Below are positions 22,898 through 33,984 of a stretch of DNA of 57,812 bases, piece after piece. The translations under genes were made by a program, and so were the position numbers. Each line of letters begins with the position of its first letter. Within the stretch, counting starts at the first letter, position 1. Location of the stretch: the NCBI GenBank assembly GCA_009781045.1, contig WQYW01000010.1, positions 1 to 57,812 of the forward strand, given 5' to 3'. The DNA is from Alphaproteobacteria bacterium (lineage in GTDB: Bacteria; Pseudomonadota; Alphaproteobacteria; Rhizobiales; Xanthobacteraceae). The notes under the pieces were generated by a model that worked only from the letters and a program-made list of their open reading frames with translations, had not been told where the DNA came from and did not search any database.

Positions 22898-24016
22898 TCA
22901 GGGCTTTGCCAGCATGGCTTCGATGCTCCTTGCCCGGTGTTCCATCTCGTCTGCTCTGAAGTATTTCTTGTCGGCGGCGGCCTTGCGGTACCACATCGCT
23001 GCCTGCTGCAGGTCGACTGGAATTCCGATGCCCTTTTCATACATCAGGCCGAGATAGTCGGCTGCTCTGGTATAGCCCTGGTCTGCGGCCTTGCGATACC
23101 ACAGGACCGCCTGGGGACCGTCCGCCTGGATGAAGAATCCGGAACGGTAGCGATGACCAAGTTCGGTTTGGGAAGGAGAATAACCCTGTTCGGCGGCCTT
23201 GCGGTACCACATCATTGCAGCCGCATGGTCGGTCGGAACGCCAAAATTTCCTTCGTCATATCTCTTGGCCAGTCGGTGCTGGGCAAGGGGGAAGCCATGG
23301 TCGGCGGCCTTGCGATACCATTCCGTCGCCTGTTCCTTATTCTTCGGATAAAGATCGGTTTCCCTGCCAAAATCGATTGCCTCAGCGATGGTGAATTCCG
23401 CTTCAGGATAGCCCTGATCGGCGGCCTTGCGATACCAGGAGAAGGCCTGCACAGGGTCCATCCGCGGAGCGCCGATGCTTCTTTCGTGCATCACGCCGAG
23501 ATGATACTGGGCGACAACATTGCCCTGTTCGGCGGCGTCCTTCGTCTGCTGAAATGTCGCGCCAGAGATGTCGCGCTGTGTCGGTCCGAGCAGGAGTTCG
23601 GCGTCTTCGAGAGCGGCAACACCATAGGAATGCAGCACCAGGCCCGGCGACACGGCTACCGGCATACCGGCCACGCTGGCGGTCTGCGGCACCGGGCCCG
23701 ACGCAGTGGCGGCCGGGGCTGCGGCCTCTCCGGCAGCGCGACGGAACCACATTGCCGCCTGGGCGTCGTCCCTGGCGACGCCACGGCCGGCGGCGTACAT
23801 GCGACCGAGGCTGGTCTGTGCCGGGGCATAGCCCTGGTCGGCGGCCTTGCGATAGTAGGACAGTGCCTGCGCGAAATCCTGTGTTACACCCTTGCCCTCC
23901 TCATACATGACGCCAAGATTGTGCTGGGCCACAGGATCTCCGGCGCCCTGCGCGAACAGGTGCTGCGTGCAGCCAAGAGACAGGGCGAGGGCAAGGATAC
24001 AGGCAGATCGTTTCAT
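22898..24016 (-). CDS. Secreted Sel1-repeat protein, copy B
   Basis: A 372-residue paralogue of the protein at 10637-11758, starting at ATG 24016 with nearly the same signal peptide (MKRSACILALALSLGCTQHL). It has the same seven Sel1-like units and the same proline/valine linker. The greatest divergence is in the middle, between the linker and the fourth repeat (for example LLGPTQRDISGATFQQTKDA). The frame is intact, so unlike the neighbouring MFS copy this paralogue may still be expressed. Function is unknown; export and a protein-scaffolding fold are the supportable statements. Confidence 0.85.
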   Translation of the reverse strand: MKRSACILALALSLGCTQHLFAQGAGDPVAQHNLGVMYEEGKGVTQDFAQALSYYRKAADQGYAPAQTSLGRMYAAGRGVARDDAQAAMWFRRAAGEAAAPAATASGPVPQTASVAGMPVAVSPGLVLHSYGVAALEDAELLLGPTQRDISGATFQQTKDAAEQGNVVAQYHLGVMHERSIGAPRMDPVQAFSWYRKAADQGYPEAEFTIAEAIDFGRETDLYPKNKEQATEWYRKAADHGFPLAQHRLAKRYDEGNFGVPTDHAAAMMWYRKAAEQGYSPSQTELGHRYRSGFFIQADGPQAVLWYRKAADQGYTRAADYLGLMYEKGIGIPVDLQQAAMWYRKAAADKKYFRADEMEHRARSIEAMLAKP

Positions 24017-24845
24017 AAAGACATACTCCATGTGGCGATGGAATGTTTCGCGATTTCATCGCGTGCATTCAGTCGTGGTTCCGTTCGAGGTTTGCGGATG
24101 TCCCGCAATGCCGGTTGCGAGGCGAAGAGGAGGCTGCAGTCGTGTGTGATGCCAGGAGGCAGGGGACTGCCAGGGTGCAGGTCCCGGTGCGTCATGGGAG
24201 CGGCGGAACGGAGTGTTCCCGAAGAGCGATCATGCGTTTTCCCACCGGGAAGTGTTGTTTTCCGGCGGGATGCCGATCCGCGACACTGCTGTTCCATCCG
24301 GATTTACGTCTCCTGAGCAGATGCTGGCATCCGCGCAAGCGTGGGCATTGGGCTTGTCGGCCCGATCGCAGCAGTATCGGCTTGCGGCAGTCGGGTCCAA
24401 TGAACTCTTTGTGAAGTGCAGACCCGATTGACACGCCCGCTGCCGGCACTTCGCAGGGAGCCGGGCGTCGGTCCCTCGGGCCTTTCCAGTATGGGGATGG
24501 GGAGCCTTTTCAACTGCAGCGATACTATCCCTGCAGCTGCAAATGGAAGATCCAGAGAGGAAGATGCGATCAGACGATTCAGGACAGCCATCTCCAGCAC
24601 GCCTTTTCGCTCACGCAACTGACAACCTCTCGCGGTCCGGATGAGGGAAGGGCTTTCACCGGGAGCCTCGGGCTCGATCTCCTGCTGTGATTTTCTCACC
24701 CCGTCGAAAGACAGCCAGAGAGGGAACGGAGAATGCCCATCAACTCCGCCCCGGGTGCGCCTGGCGTGATCCGTCATCTGAAATCCTGAAAAATCCGATA
24801 TCGGCGGCCCGGCGCTTCGCCCTTGGCCCCAAGGTGAAGCGGTGG
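24017..24845. other. Upstream region of Sel1 copy B
   Basis: About 830 bases lie between Sel1 copy B and the caspase-FGE pseudogene. Patches up to at least 24.55 kb are homologous to 11.76-12.28 kb. No coding sequence is recognised. Confidence 0.45.
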
Positions 24846-26826
24846 CTATTTGGGGTGAAGCGTCCGCGCGACCCGGAACCCGACGGTGGCTTCGCGGGTG
24901 CCGGCGGCCAACATGCCGCGCCTTGCCGCGCGCAGGAACGTCGAGTTGGCCCAGGAACCTCCGCGAAGCGCCCGGGTCTCGCAGGCCGCCGACATCCAGG
25001 CAGAGCCGTCCGCAGAAGCACGATTATAGTTACGGTGGTAACAGTCCTCCACCCACGACCATGCGTTGCCGAGCATGTCGCAGAGTCCAAAGCCATTTGT
25101 GGCGAAGCTCCCGGGCGGCGCTGTGTAGGCGTACCCGTCCGAGCACGCAATACCTGCCCGGCCAGACAATCCTGGAATCTGTTGCTGTGCGGTCCGGTCA
25201 AGCCCGTTGCCGTAGCGGCATATCTCTGCCTTCTCGTCACCGAAGAAAATCTGCCCGCTGCTCCCGGCTCGCGCGGCATATTCATATTCAGATTCGCTCA
25301 GAAGACGATAATTTCTCCCGGTCTCGCGCGAGAGCCAGGCCGCATAGGCCTTTGCATCTTTCCAGTTCAGACAGACCGCTGGATGCCTCCCATCCTGCGC
25401 GAATCCTGGGTTCTTCCACGAAAGCCCTTTCTGCGCGATCCATTCGCCTCCATCCTGCATGCTGCAGACGGACCCGGCATCATGACCCGTTGCGGCGACG
25501 AATCCCGCGAACTGATCGACGGTCACAGGGAATCTTCCGACCGCAAACGGTTCCGGGATGGTCACCCGATGTTGCGGCCCTTCGATAAAGTCTCGACCTT
25601 CCTCGCTCTCAGGAGAGCCCATGGTGGAAGCCCCCGCCGGCACCTCCACCATATCCGGGCAGCCCTTGTCGCGCTCCCTGAACACGTCCTTTGGCTCTTG
25701 AGCGCGCGTTCCTCCGCCGCCGACAACGGACACGGTGCACGCGCGGAAAACGATATGGTTGTCGCACCACTCACGCAAGGTGCGGCGGGTCCTGGCGGTC
25801 CTGGCATCTGGCATCGACGGTGTCACAGTTGGGCCCACTGGCGGCATCGCGGCAGCAAGCTGTGTCGTCTCCCTGAGGTCGTTGAGCCGCGCCTGCGCCA
25901 GACTGGCGCAGAAGCTGTCGCGATAGCGGCGGATGAATTCCTCAAAGACGTTGACGTGAGTGGTATCTTTGATCAGCATCCAGGCATCCCTGGCCGCATC
26001 CTGCACCACGATCGGCTGTCCGGGCGTCCGGACCGATGTGTCAGGGTGGGACGCCGGGGGCACAAGCATGATCTCCGCGCCGCCAAGGGATCCGACGATC
26101 GTCGGCTCCTGCCGCCGCCTGCGTCTTCTCCAGAACCTCGTCGCGCACCCGACCCATCGCCATCCGGATCTCCAGCCCCGGTGTCGCCAGACTATGGAGC
26201 AAGGCCGTCGTATAGGGACTGTTTGCTCCTTCGCCATCCTCTGCCGTCGATCCAGGTTTTGCCGCAAAGGCAACCAGCGTGTCACCGGTCGGGATATCGA
26301 CCTTGCCGAGGCCTCGGCTGATCGAACGGCTGGCGCTGGTGCGCCGGATTTTGATGGGAAAGGGATTGTCCCGGCAGGCATCAAGGAGAATCAGGCGCAG
26401 GCGTCGGGCGGGTTCCAGGATTTCGCCGACGCGTTCGAGCGACACGGCCTCGTCGACGACATCGATATCACGCTGCAGCATTTGCATCGGTCGGAATCAG
26501 ATAATTGCTGCCGTTCATCTCGATCCCGTGAGCGGCAAAGAAGAGCACCGCAATATCGGCATCAAAAACCGCTTCAGAAAAATCGCGCAGCGCCCTGCGC
26601 AAGCCCGGCTGATCCAGATCCGTCCTTACATCGACGCGGCCAAATTCCGTCCGCCGGAACAGTTCGCCCATCGCGGCCGCATCCCGCGCCCCGGGTTTGG
26701 CAGCACTGGAACTTTCTGGTAGCTGCTGTTGCCGATCACCAGCGCCAGGCGCTTGCCGGCTTGCGCAGAAGCGAGACCGAGCCAGAGTGTCGTCAGGGCA
26801 GCCACCATGACCACCGCAAACCGCAT
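24846..26826 (-). pseudogene. Caspase-like (peptidase C14) / formylglycine-generating-enzyme (FGE/SUMF1) fusion, frameshifted
   Basis: ATG 26826 opens a signal peptide (MRFAVVMVAALTTLWLGLAS) and the caspase start GKRLALVIGNSSYQKVPVLP. Two extra G at NPG move the frame to ARDAAAMGELFRR, then FFAAHGIEMNGSNYLIPTDA with the catalytic-region histidine. An extra A near 26484 moves it to LQRDIDVVDEAVSL and LRLILLDACRDNPF with the catalytic cysteine. An extra G near 26130 moves it to RRQEPTIVGSLGGAEIMLVP. From there the frame is open to the stop: a helical repeat (EEFIRRYRDSFCASLAQARL), then an FGE/SUMF1 domain (MVEVPAGASTMGSPESEEGR ... LRGGSWANSTFLRAARRG ... VGFRVARTL). Intact relatives are secreted caspase-FGE proteins. 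SUMF1 folds are also common DGR targets. About 660 residues if repaired. Confidence 0.75.
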
Positions 26827-27683
26827 TGACGCCCCCGTCGCTCCTGCCCACCATCCCAACCTATAGGACCGCCGAAGTGGAAAGAAGGGGGCCGGCCCGG
26901 CCCGGCATGAACCGGGCCAACACAAACATGTGACCAGGGTGTTGCTGCCGATTCCGGTTTTTGCGGGACGGGATACGGAGATGATGGCGGCAGTGTCGGC
27001 CATGGAGGTCGAGGCCGGGTCGGACGATTTCCCGGCTCCACCAGCCCGCGAACCCGGTGTCAGGGTCAGGCGGGGCGAGCTGGGGCAACGCCCCTTCATC
27101 CGGAGGCTGTCATCTCCCGGCGTCGGGCCGCTGCCAGGCATCTGTCTTCTTTGTCTCTGCGGAGGTCGGCAGTGGTTCCCCGTCTCGGATCCGGATGGGT
27201 CGGTTCGATTTGGGGGCTGGCTGGCTGTCGCCCAACCCAGGCCTCCATCAAGGTGACGGGGGGAGGTCAAAGGCGCGACAGGATGGGCGGGCAAAACTCT
27301 CCATCTGGGCGCCAGGACCTGTGGAGGCGCGGGTCGGTGAGTCGCCTGCACGGCTTCATCAAAGCCGGTTTTCAGGTCTTTTCAAAATAGTGGGAGAGGT
27401 TCGGGGGAGATGTGCCGTCCTGAGGGCAGCCAGTCTGGTGCCAGGCTGCCGGTGTCATGGGTTATGGGGCAGCGGGCCCAAGGGGGCAGGGGCAGGCCGT
27501 TCGTCAAGGCAGGGTGCGACCTGGCCCGACCCGACCTGGCCGAGATGTCTCTTTGGAGCGTCGCGGTCGATCTGACGGCTCGCCCCCTGCGCCGGATGGC
27601 GGGCATTACCAAGCTGGCATTTAAGGGGAGGGAGTGAAACCGCACCGGATAAGGTCTCAAGGGACCGGGCATGGCGGGGGAGG
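26827..27683. other. Intergenic DNA between the caspase-FGE relic and tRNA-Asp
   Basis: About 860 bases without a recognised gene. The stretch next to 26826 should contain the old promoter of the caspase-FGE gene. Confidence 0.35.
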
Positions 27684-27760
<77 letters not shown>

Positions 27761-27862
27761 ACTGCGCTATTCCTGCGGTATGGCGGGGACTTAAAGGCGC
27801 CACCTGGTGAAGTCAAGGGATCTTGAGCAGATGCGCAGATGAGAGCGGATGCCCGACCGGGC

Positions 27863-28081
27863 CTAACCCGACTGGCGGGCGCTGCCCACGTCCCTGGCCG
27901 CGGTCAGGTTGGTGTCGCTCACCACGGACTGGATGGCAGTGGTGGCAATGCCGGTCTCAAAGGTGGCGCGATGATCGCCAGCGGCATGGGCGGTGAATGC
28001 CAGAACGATACTGGCCATGACGGCGAGGCCCAGGATTTTCAGGTGGGTGGTGCTGTCAGCGAAACAGATGGAGTGGTTCAT
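27863..28081 (-). CDS. Small conserved Hyphomicrobiales membrane protein
   Basis: A 72-residue protein starting MNHSICFADSTTHLKILGLA, with one membrane helix at about residues 15-36 followed by a short exported or periplasmic tail. I recall closely similar short proteins (MSHSI..ADR.THLKI.VVAL) throughout Bradyrhizobium- and Methylobacterium-type genomes, often in several copies and without a known function. ATG 28081 is chosen on that resemblance; upstream codons in the frame lie in the leader. The leader carries a 25-base tandem duplication. Confidence 0.65.
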   Translation of the reverse strand: MNHSICFADSTTHLKILGLAVMASIVLAFTAHAAGDHRATFETGIATTAIQSVVSDTNLTAARDVGSARQSG

Positions 28082-28102
28082 GGGAGCCTGCAACTGAAAC
28101 TT

Positions 28103-28152
28103 GGCACCGAAACTTTGGAACCGAACTGGCACCGAAACTTTGGAACCGGACC
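28103..28152. repeat. 25-base tandem repeat in the leader of the small membrane protein
   Basis: GGCACCGAAACTTTGGAACC plus five bases occurs at 28103-28127 and 28128-28152 with two mismatches. It sits 20-70 bases upstream of the minus-strand start at 28081, where the promoter should be. Confidence 0.9.
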
Positions 28153-28851
28153 TGACACCAGACTGTGGTGTCGTTGGCTCCAGTCCTAGCGGCCATCTGT
28201 TGCGATCCGGTTTCCAGGTTTATTCCAATACCTCTGAGAGTTTTGCTGCAATTTGTCTTCAAGGCTGCCGATACCGGCAAAAAGTCGTGAGGGAACAGAG
28301 TGCTGGCCCGCTGCCAAGGGGGGCGTCGGCAGGGCGCAGCTCGCCCGAACCGGGATCTGGGAGGTGTGGTTGCGCCAGGGAGCGTGGCTGTCCGGCAACG
28401 GTTCGCAGGCGGCCGGGGAAGTTCTCCACAGGCGACGGGAGAGCTGCAAAAGAATGAATTTGAATCAGATTCCACCGTTGCATTCGGGGGTGTGGTCGCC
28501 CGGCGAAACGCGCAATCGCAGAAAGATCATGGGGCTATCGGGGCCTTGCCGACCTCCGTCTGCACCTGTGGTGACTTTCTCGGGAGGCGTTCGTCGTGCC
28601 AGCGCGTGCGGGTGCGCGCCCCCGCGTCGGCAGCGACAGGAACAATCGGGAAGACGGATCCCGGGGCGCAACGCCCCCGGCGAACGATCAAGAACAATAC
28701 TGCAAGAGGTTGGCATCCGCCGCCCCTGCTTTCACGTCTTTGGGAGGCTGTGACCAGTGGAAGCTCTTGCTGCGTGAGCCGATCTGCTCCATACCAGCGG
28801 GCGCGATTCCAGCATTCGGGGGCCGGTCGTCACGGGGAACAGAAGCGTATC
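28153..28851. other. Intergenic DNA upstream of the nuo promoter
   Basis: About 700 bases on the left side of the complex I operon. Open frames have no recognisable family. Confidence 0.35.
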
Positions 28852-28880
28852 TTGCACCTCCAGGGGGGCTGCGCTAAGGC
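28852..28880 (+). promoter_or_regulatory. Candidate nuo operon promoter
   Basis: TTGCAC (28852-28857), a 17-base spacer, then TAAGGC (28875-28880), about 90 bases upstream of nuoA. The -35 and spacing suit an alphaproteobacterial housekeeping promoter; the -10 is weak. Inference from pattern only. Confidence 0.35.
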
Positions 28881-28967
28881 TCGCACAGATTTTGAAATTA
28901 TTGGGTTCTGTCGGCGTGCTGGGTGCCGCTGGAGCCGAATTCGAAAAAGAACAAGGGCTCTTCTGGA

Positions 28968-29330
28968 ATGAGCATCCTTCAGGAATATCTTCCGCTCGTC
29001 GTCTTCATCGCCCTGGCCGCCGTCATCGGGATTGTGTTGCTGATCGCGCCGTTCCTGGTGGCGTATAAAAAGCCTGACCCGGAAAAACTGTCGGCCTATG
29101 AATGCGGCTTCAATGCTTTCGATGACGCCCGGATGAAATTCGATGTCCGTTTTTACCTGGTCGCCATCCTCTTCATCATCTTCGATCTTGAGGTTGCGTT
29201 CCTGTTCCCCTGGGCGGTTGCCTTCGGCAAGCTCGGTGCGGCGGGCTTCTGGTCGATGATGGTGTTCCTTGCCGTGCTCACGGTGGGGTTTGCCTATGAA
29301 TGGAAGAAAGGGGCGCTGGAATGGGATTGA
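28968..29330 (+). CDS. nuoA: NADH-quinone oxidoreductase subunit A
   Basis: A 120-residue membrane subunit of complex I with three helices. The loop motif [15 protein letters not shown] after the first helix is the conserved NuoA signature, placed near the quinone chamber. ATG 28968 ([10 protein letters not shown]) gives the usual length; the longer frame upstream is charged and unconserved. It is the first gene of the nuoA-N operon, and its end overlaps nuoB by ten bases, so the two are translationally coupled. Confidence 0.97.
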   Translation: MSILQEYLPLVVFIALAAVIGIVLLIAPFLVAYKKPDPEKLSAYECGFNAFDDARMKFDVRFYLVAILFIIFDLEVAFLFPWAVAFGKLGAAGFWSMMVFLAVLTVGFAYEWKKGALEWD

Positions 29331-29902
29331 ACCCCGAAACCCAGCCCATCGTTGCGCCGGCACCGAAGGGCATTCTTGATCCGTCGACCGGTCAGCCGGT
29401 CGGTGCCAATGACCCGTTTTTCGTTGGCGTCAATCGGGAACTCTCGGACAAGGGCTTCTTCCTCGCGGTGGCCGACGACCTCATCACCTGGGCCCGTACC
29501 GGCTCGCTGATGTGGATGACCTTCGGGCTGGCCTGTTGCGCGGTCGAGATGATGCAGGCCTCAATGCCGCGTTACGATGTCGAGCGCCTCGGCTTTGCCC
29601 CCCGCGGCTCGCCGCGGCAGTCCGATGTCATGATCGTGGCCGGCACCCTGACCAACAAAATGGCCCCGGCTTTGCGCAAGGTCTACGACCAGATGCCGGA
29701 GCCGCGTTACGTCATCTCGATGGGCTCCTGTGCCAACGGTGGCGGCTTCTACCACTATTCCTATTCGGTCGTGCGCGGCTGCGATCGCGTGGTGCCTGTG
29801 GACGTCTATGTGCCGGGCTGCCCGCCGACTGCGGAGGCCCTGGTTTACGGCGTCTTCCTGCTGCAGAAGAAGATCCGGCGCACCGGGACCATCGAACGAT
29901 AA
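29321..29902 (+). CDS. nuoB: NADH-quinone oxidoreductase subunit B
   Basis: A 193-residue peripheral-arm subunit that carries cluster N2, the last iron-sulphur centre before quinone. The cysteine ligands lie in [22 protein letters not shown] and [13 protein letters not shown] 29321 lies inside the nuoA end; the first 35 residues are the variable extension often found in alphaproteobacteria. nuoC starts 10 bases downstream. Confidence 0.97.
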   Translation: MGLNPETQPIVAPAPKGILDPSTGQPVGANDPFFVGVNRELSDKGFFLAVADDLITWARTGSLMWMTFGLACCAVEMMQASMPRYDVERLGFAPRGSPRQSDVMIVAGTLTNKMAPALRKVYDQMPEPRYVISMGSCANGGGFYHYSYSVVRGCDRVVPVDVYVPGCPPTAEALVYGVFLLQKKIRRTGTIER

Positions 29903-29912
29903 GGTTTTGATT

Positions 29913-30530
29913 ATGGATGACGGCAGGCTCGATTCCCTGGGACAGACCATCGTCAGCGCGCTTCCCGGCGCCGCTCTCGATCACATGGTGGCCTTCAGCC
30001 AGCTCACCGTGGAGGTTGCGGCGGACAAGATCGTCGAGGTGGCGACCTTTCTGCGCGACGACCCCAGGCTGCGCTTTGTCAATATCACCGACGTGACCGC
30101 GGTGGATTATCCAGGGCGCGACAAGCGCTTCGACGTGGTCTACCACTTTCTGTCGCCGACCCTGAACACACGGATAAGGCTGCGTCTCAGGGCCGATGAA
30201 AACACCCAGGTGCCGTCCCTGATCGCTGTCTTTCCCGGCGTCGACTGGTTCGAGCGGGAAACCTGGGATCTCTATGGGGTGATTTTTGTCGGTCATCCCG
30301 ACATGCGGCGCATCCTGACCGATTACGGTTTCGAGGGCCATCCGCTGCGCAAGGACTTCCCCACCACCGGTTTCGTCGAGGTGCGTTACGACGACCAGGA
30401 GAAGCGGGTAGTCTATGAGCCGGTGCGGCTCAACCAGGAATTCCGCAGATTTGATTTCCTCTCGCCGTGGGAAGGGGCGGATTATCCCCTGCCGGGTGAC
30501 GAGAAAGCGGGGCCGAAAGTCGGATCATGA
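29913..30530 (+). CDS. nuoC: NADH-quinone oxidoreductase subunit C
   Basis: A 205-residue 30-kDa-type subunit of the quinone-reducing module. The signature is [18 protein letters not shown], followed by the [19 protein letters not shown] region. It is a separate protein here, not fused to NuoD as in enterobacteria. ATG 29913 follows TTTTGATT with no strong ribosome site. The stop overlaps the nuoD start in ATGA. Confidence 0.97.
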   Translation: MDDGRLDSLGQTIVSALPGAALDHMVAFSQLTVEVAADKIVEVATFLRDDPRLRFVNITDVTAVDYPGRDKRFDVVYHFLSPTLNTRIRLRLRADENTQVPSLIAVFPGVDWFERETWDLYGVIFVGHPDMRRILTDYGFEGHPLRKDFPTTGFVEVRYDDQEKRVVYEPVRLNQEFRRFDFLSPWEGADYPLPGDEKAGPKVGS

Positions 30531-31717
30531 ACGAGCAGAGCCAGCGCAATTTCACCATCAATTTCGGACCGCAGCATCCGGCGGCACATGGCGTGCTGCG
30601 TCTGGTGCTGGAGCTGGACGGCGAGGTGGTTGAACGTGTCGATCCCCATGTCGGCCTGCTGCATCGCGGCACCGAAAAGCTGATCGAGCAGAAGACCTAT
30701 CAGCAGGCGATACCCTATTTCGACCGGCTCGACTATGTCGCGCCGATGAACCAGGAACATGCCTTCTGTCTGGCGGCGGAAAAGCTTTTAGGGCTGACGG
30801 TGCCGCGCCGCGGCCAGCTGATCCGGGTGCTGTTCAGCGAAATCGGGCGCATCCTGTCGCATCTTCTCAACATCACCACCCAGGCGCTCGACGTCGGTGC
30901 CCTGACCCCGCCGCTGTGGGGTTTCGAGGAACGCGAGAAGCTGATGATGTTCTACGAGCGCGCTTCGGGAGCGCGCATGCACGCGGCCTATTTCCGTGTT
31001 GGCGGCGTGCATCAGGACCTGACGCCGGAACTGATCGACGATATCGAGGCCTGGTGCGACCCCTTCCTCAAGGTTGTGGACGATCTCGACGGTCTGCTGA
31101 CCGCCAACCGCATCTTCAAGCAGCGCAATGTCGATATCGGTCTGGTGCCGCTCAGTGAAGCCTGGGTGTGGGGCTTTACCGGCGTCATGGTGCGCGGCTC
31201 AGGCGCCGCCTGGGATCTGCGCAAAGCGCAGCCCTATGAATGCTATGACGAAATGGAATTCGACATCCCGATCGGAAAGAACGGCGACTGTTATGACCGT
31301 TATCTGATCCGCATGGAAGAGATGCGCCAGGCTGTGCGCATCATGAAACAATGCGTGACCAAATTGCGCGCCGCCGACGGCAGCGGGCCGGTTGCGGTCG
31401 AGAACCGCAAGGTATTCCCGCCGCGGCGTGCCGAGATGAAGTCTTCGATGGAGGCGCTGATCCACCACTTCAAGCTCTATACCGAGGGTGTCCATGTCCC
31501 CGCCGGCGAGGTCTATGCCGCGGTCGAGGCGCCCAAGGGCGAGTTCGGGGTGTTCCTGGTCTCCGACGGCAGCAACAAACCCTATAAGTGCAAGATCCGG
31601 GCTCCGGGCTTTGCCCATCTTCAGGCCATGCATCATATCTGCAGGGGACATCTGCTGGCCGACGTTTCCGCCATCCTGGGTTCCCTCGACATCGTGTTTG
31701 GAGAGGTGGACCGGTGA
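30527..31717 (+). CDS. nuoD: NADH-quinone oxidoreductase subunit D
   Basis: A 396-residue 49-kDa-type subunit that lines the quinone site together with NuoB. The N-terminus contains [20 protein letters not shown], with the quinone-site histidine in the GPQHPAxHG motif, and [11 protein letters not shown] follows. The C-terminus ends [13 protein letters not shown], as is typical. It overlaps nuoC by four bases and the small ORF at 31714 by four bases. Confidence 0.98.
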   Translation: MNEQSQRNFTINFGPQHPAAHGVLRLVLELDGEVVERVDPHVGLLHRGTEKLIEQKTYQQAIPYFDRLDYVAPMNQEHAFCLAAEKLLGLTVPRRGQLIRVLFSEIGRILSHLLNITTQALDVGALTPPLWGFEEREKLMMFYERASGARMHAAYFRVGGVHQDLTPELIDDIEAWCDPFLKVVDDLDGLLTANRIFKQRNVDIGLVPLSEAWVWGFTGVMVRGSGAAWDLRKAQPYECYDEMEFDIPIGKNGDCYDRYLIRMEEMRQAVRIMKQCVTKLRAADGSGPVAVENRKVFPPRRAEMKSSMEALIHHFKLYTEGVHVPAGEVYAAVEAPKGEFGVFLVSDGSNKPYKCKIRAPGFAHLQAMHHICRGHLLADVSAILGSLDIVFGEVDR

Positions 31718-31848
31718 AGACAGCGCGATCCTCCGGGGCTGAGGCGATGAGGCCTGGTCCATTATTTCCGGCACCGCGTGCCGCATTCGGTGCGGGCTGC
31801 TCCGCCCTGGAATGCCAGGACCGCAGAGCCCATGCAGTGAGAGATTGA
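31714..31848 (+). CDS. Small ORF between nuoD and nuoE
   Basis: GTG 31714 overlaps the nuoD stop (GTGA), and GGAGAGG lies just upstream. The product is 44 residues ([20 protein letters not shown] ... [13 protein letters not shown]), arginine- and proline-rich with two cysteines. The spacing makes translation plausible, and it ends four bases before nuoE. I recall that some Hyphomicrobiales nuo operons have a small ORF at this place, but I cannot confirm homology. It may simply be a spacer. Confidence 0.35.
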   Translation: MKTARSSGAEAMRPGPLFPAPRAAFGAGCSALECQDRRAHAVRD

Positions 31849-31852
31849 ACCG

Positions 31853-32461
31853 ATGTCCGTGCGCCGACTTGCCCCGAAGGAAGTGCAGCCCGAAAGCTTT
31901 GCCTTTACCAGTGAGAATCTGGCTTTCGCGGGCCAGCAGATCAGGAAATACCCGCCAGGGCGGCAGGCTTCGGCGGTGATCGCGATATTGTGGCGGGCCC
32001 AGGAACAGCAGGGCTGGGTCTGCGAGGCAGCGATAAGGGTGGTCGCCGACATGCTCGGCATGGCCTATATCCGCGTGCTTGAGGTCGCGACCTTCTACAC
32101 CATGTTCCAGCTCGCGCCGGTGGGCCGCAAGGCCCATGTCCAGGTCTGCGGCACCACGCCGTGCCGGCTGCGCGGCGCCGACGACCTGATCAAAACCTGC
32201 CAGAAACGCATCCATCATCACCCTTCCGAATTGTCGCCGGACGGCGATTTCAGCTGGGAGGAAGTGGAATGCCTGGGGGCCTGTGTGAATGCACCGATGG
32301 TGCAGATCGGCAAGGACACCAATGAGGACCTGACCACCGAGAGCTTCGGCAGGGTGCTCGACGGCTTCGCCAGCGGCAGTCCGCCGCGCCCTGGTCCGCA
32401 GAACGGCCGCCAGTTCTCGGCGCCGGTCACCGGTCCGACCACACTCAAGGAGACCAGCTGA
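31853..32461 (+). CDS. nuoE: NADH-quinone oxidoreductase subunit E
   Basis: A 202-residue 24-kDa-type subunit carrying the [2Fe-2S] cluster N1a in a thioredoxin-like domain. Ligands lie in [13 protein letters not shown] and [15 protein letters not shown] motifs ([11 protein letters not shown]). The C-terminal 30 residues after LDGFASG are a proline/glycine-rich extension common in alphaproteobacteria. It works with NuoF in the NADH-oxidising module. Confidence 0.97.
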   Translation: MSVRRLAPKEVQPESFAFTSENLAFAGQQIRKYPPGRQASAVIAILWRAQEQQGWVCEAAIRVVADMLGMAYIRVLEVATFYTMFQLAPVGRKAHVQVCGTTPCRLRGADDLIKTCQKRIHHHPSELSPDGDFSWEEVECLGACVNAPMVQIGKDTNEDLTTESFGRVLDGFASGSPPRPGPQNGRQFSAPVTGPTTLKETS

Positions 32462-32488
32462 TGGCACTTGCAGTGAGGGAGGGGTCGG

Positions 32489-32653
32489 ATGCCGAAATGG
32501 GCCTATATCACCATGCATGCGCTGGTGGCGGGAGTTTTCTTCTTCCTGCTGGAGCGTCTGTATTTCGACGCCTCGGTGGAGCAAAGCCTGCTGTGGGCGC
32601 TGCCTATGGCCGGCGTGGCCGCCGGGCTTGCCCATATGCAGGCCAATCGTTGA
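32489..32653 (+). CDS. Small two-helix membrane protein in the nuo operon
   Basis: A 54-residue ORF with a strong ribosome site (GGGAGGGGTCGG before ATG 32489). It begins MPKWAYITMHALVAGVFFFL, followed by LLWALPMAGVAAGLAHMQ, giving two short hydrophobic segments. It lies in the 207-base nuoE-nuoF gap, and I recall equivalent small ORFs at the same place in Bradyrhizobium-type operons. It may be a small complex I-associated or assembly protein; function is unknown. A different frame from 32461 (starting MALAVREG) overlaps it but lacks a good ribosome site and membrane character. Confidence 0.65.
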   Translation: MPKWAYITMHALVAGVFFFLLERLYFDASVEQSLLWALPMAGVAAGLAHMQANR

Positions 32654-32668
32654 TCGGAAAGCACTGAC

Positions 32669-33979
<1,311 letters not shown>

Positions 33980-33984
33980 GAAGA

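Noticed and set aside
24846..24960. Active DGR variable repeat with a template repeat in the window
   Set aside because: No adenine-rich near-copy of this stretch was found around the reverse-transcriptase remnant, so active diversification cannot be claimed.
24687..26321. 544-residue plus-strand frame opposite the caspase-FGE gene
   Set aside because: The minus strand carries recognisable caspase and FGE motifs; the plus frame has none.
32461..32667. 68-residue frame from ATG 32461 in the nuoE-nuoF gap
   Set aside because: Overlaps the better-supported 54-residue membrane ORF in another frame and lacks a ribosome site.
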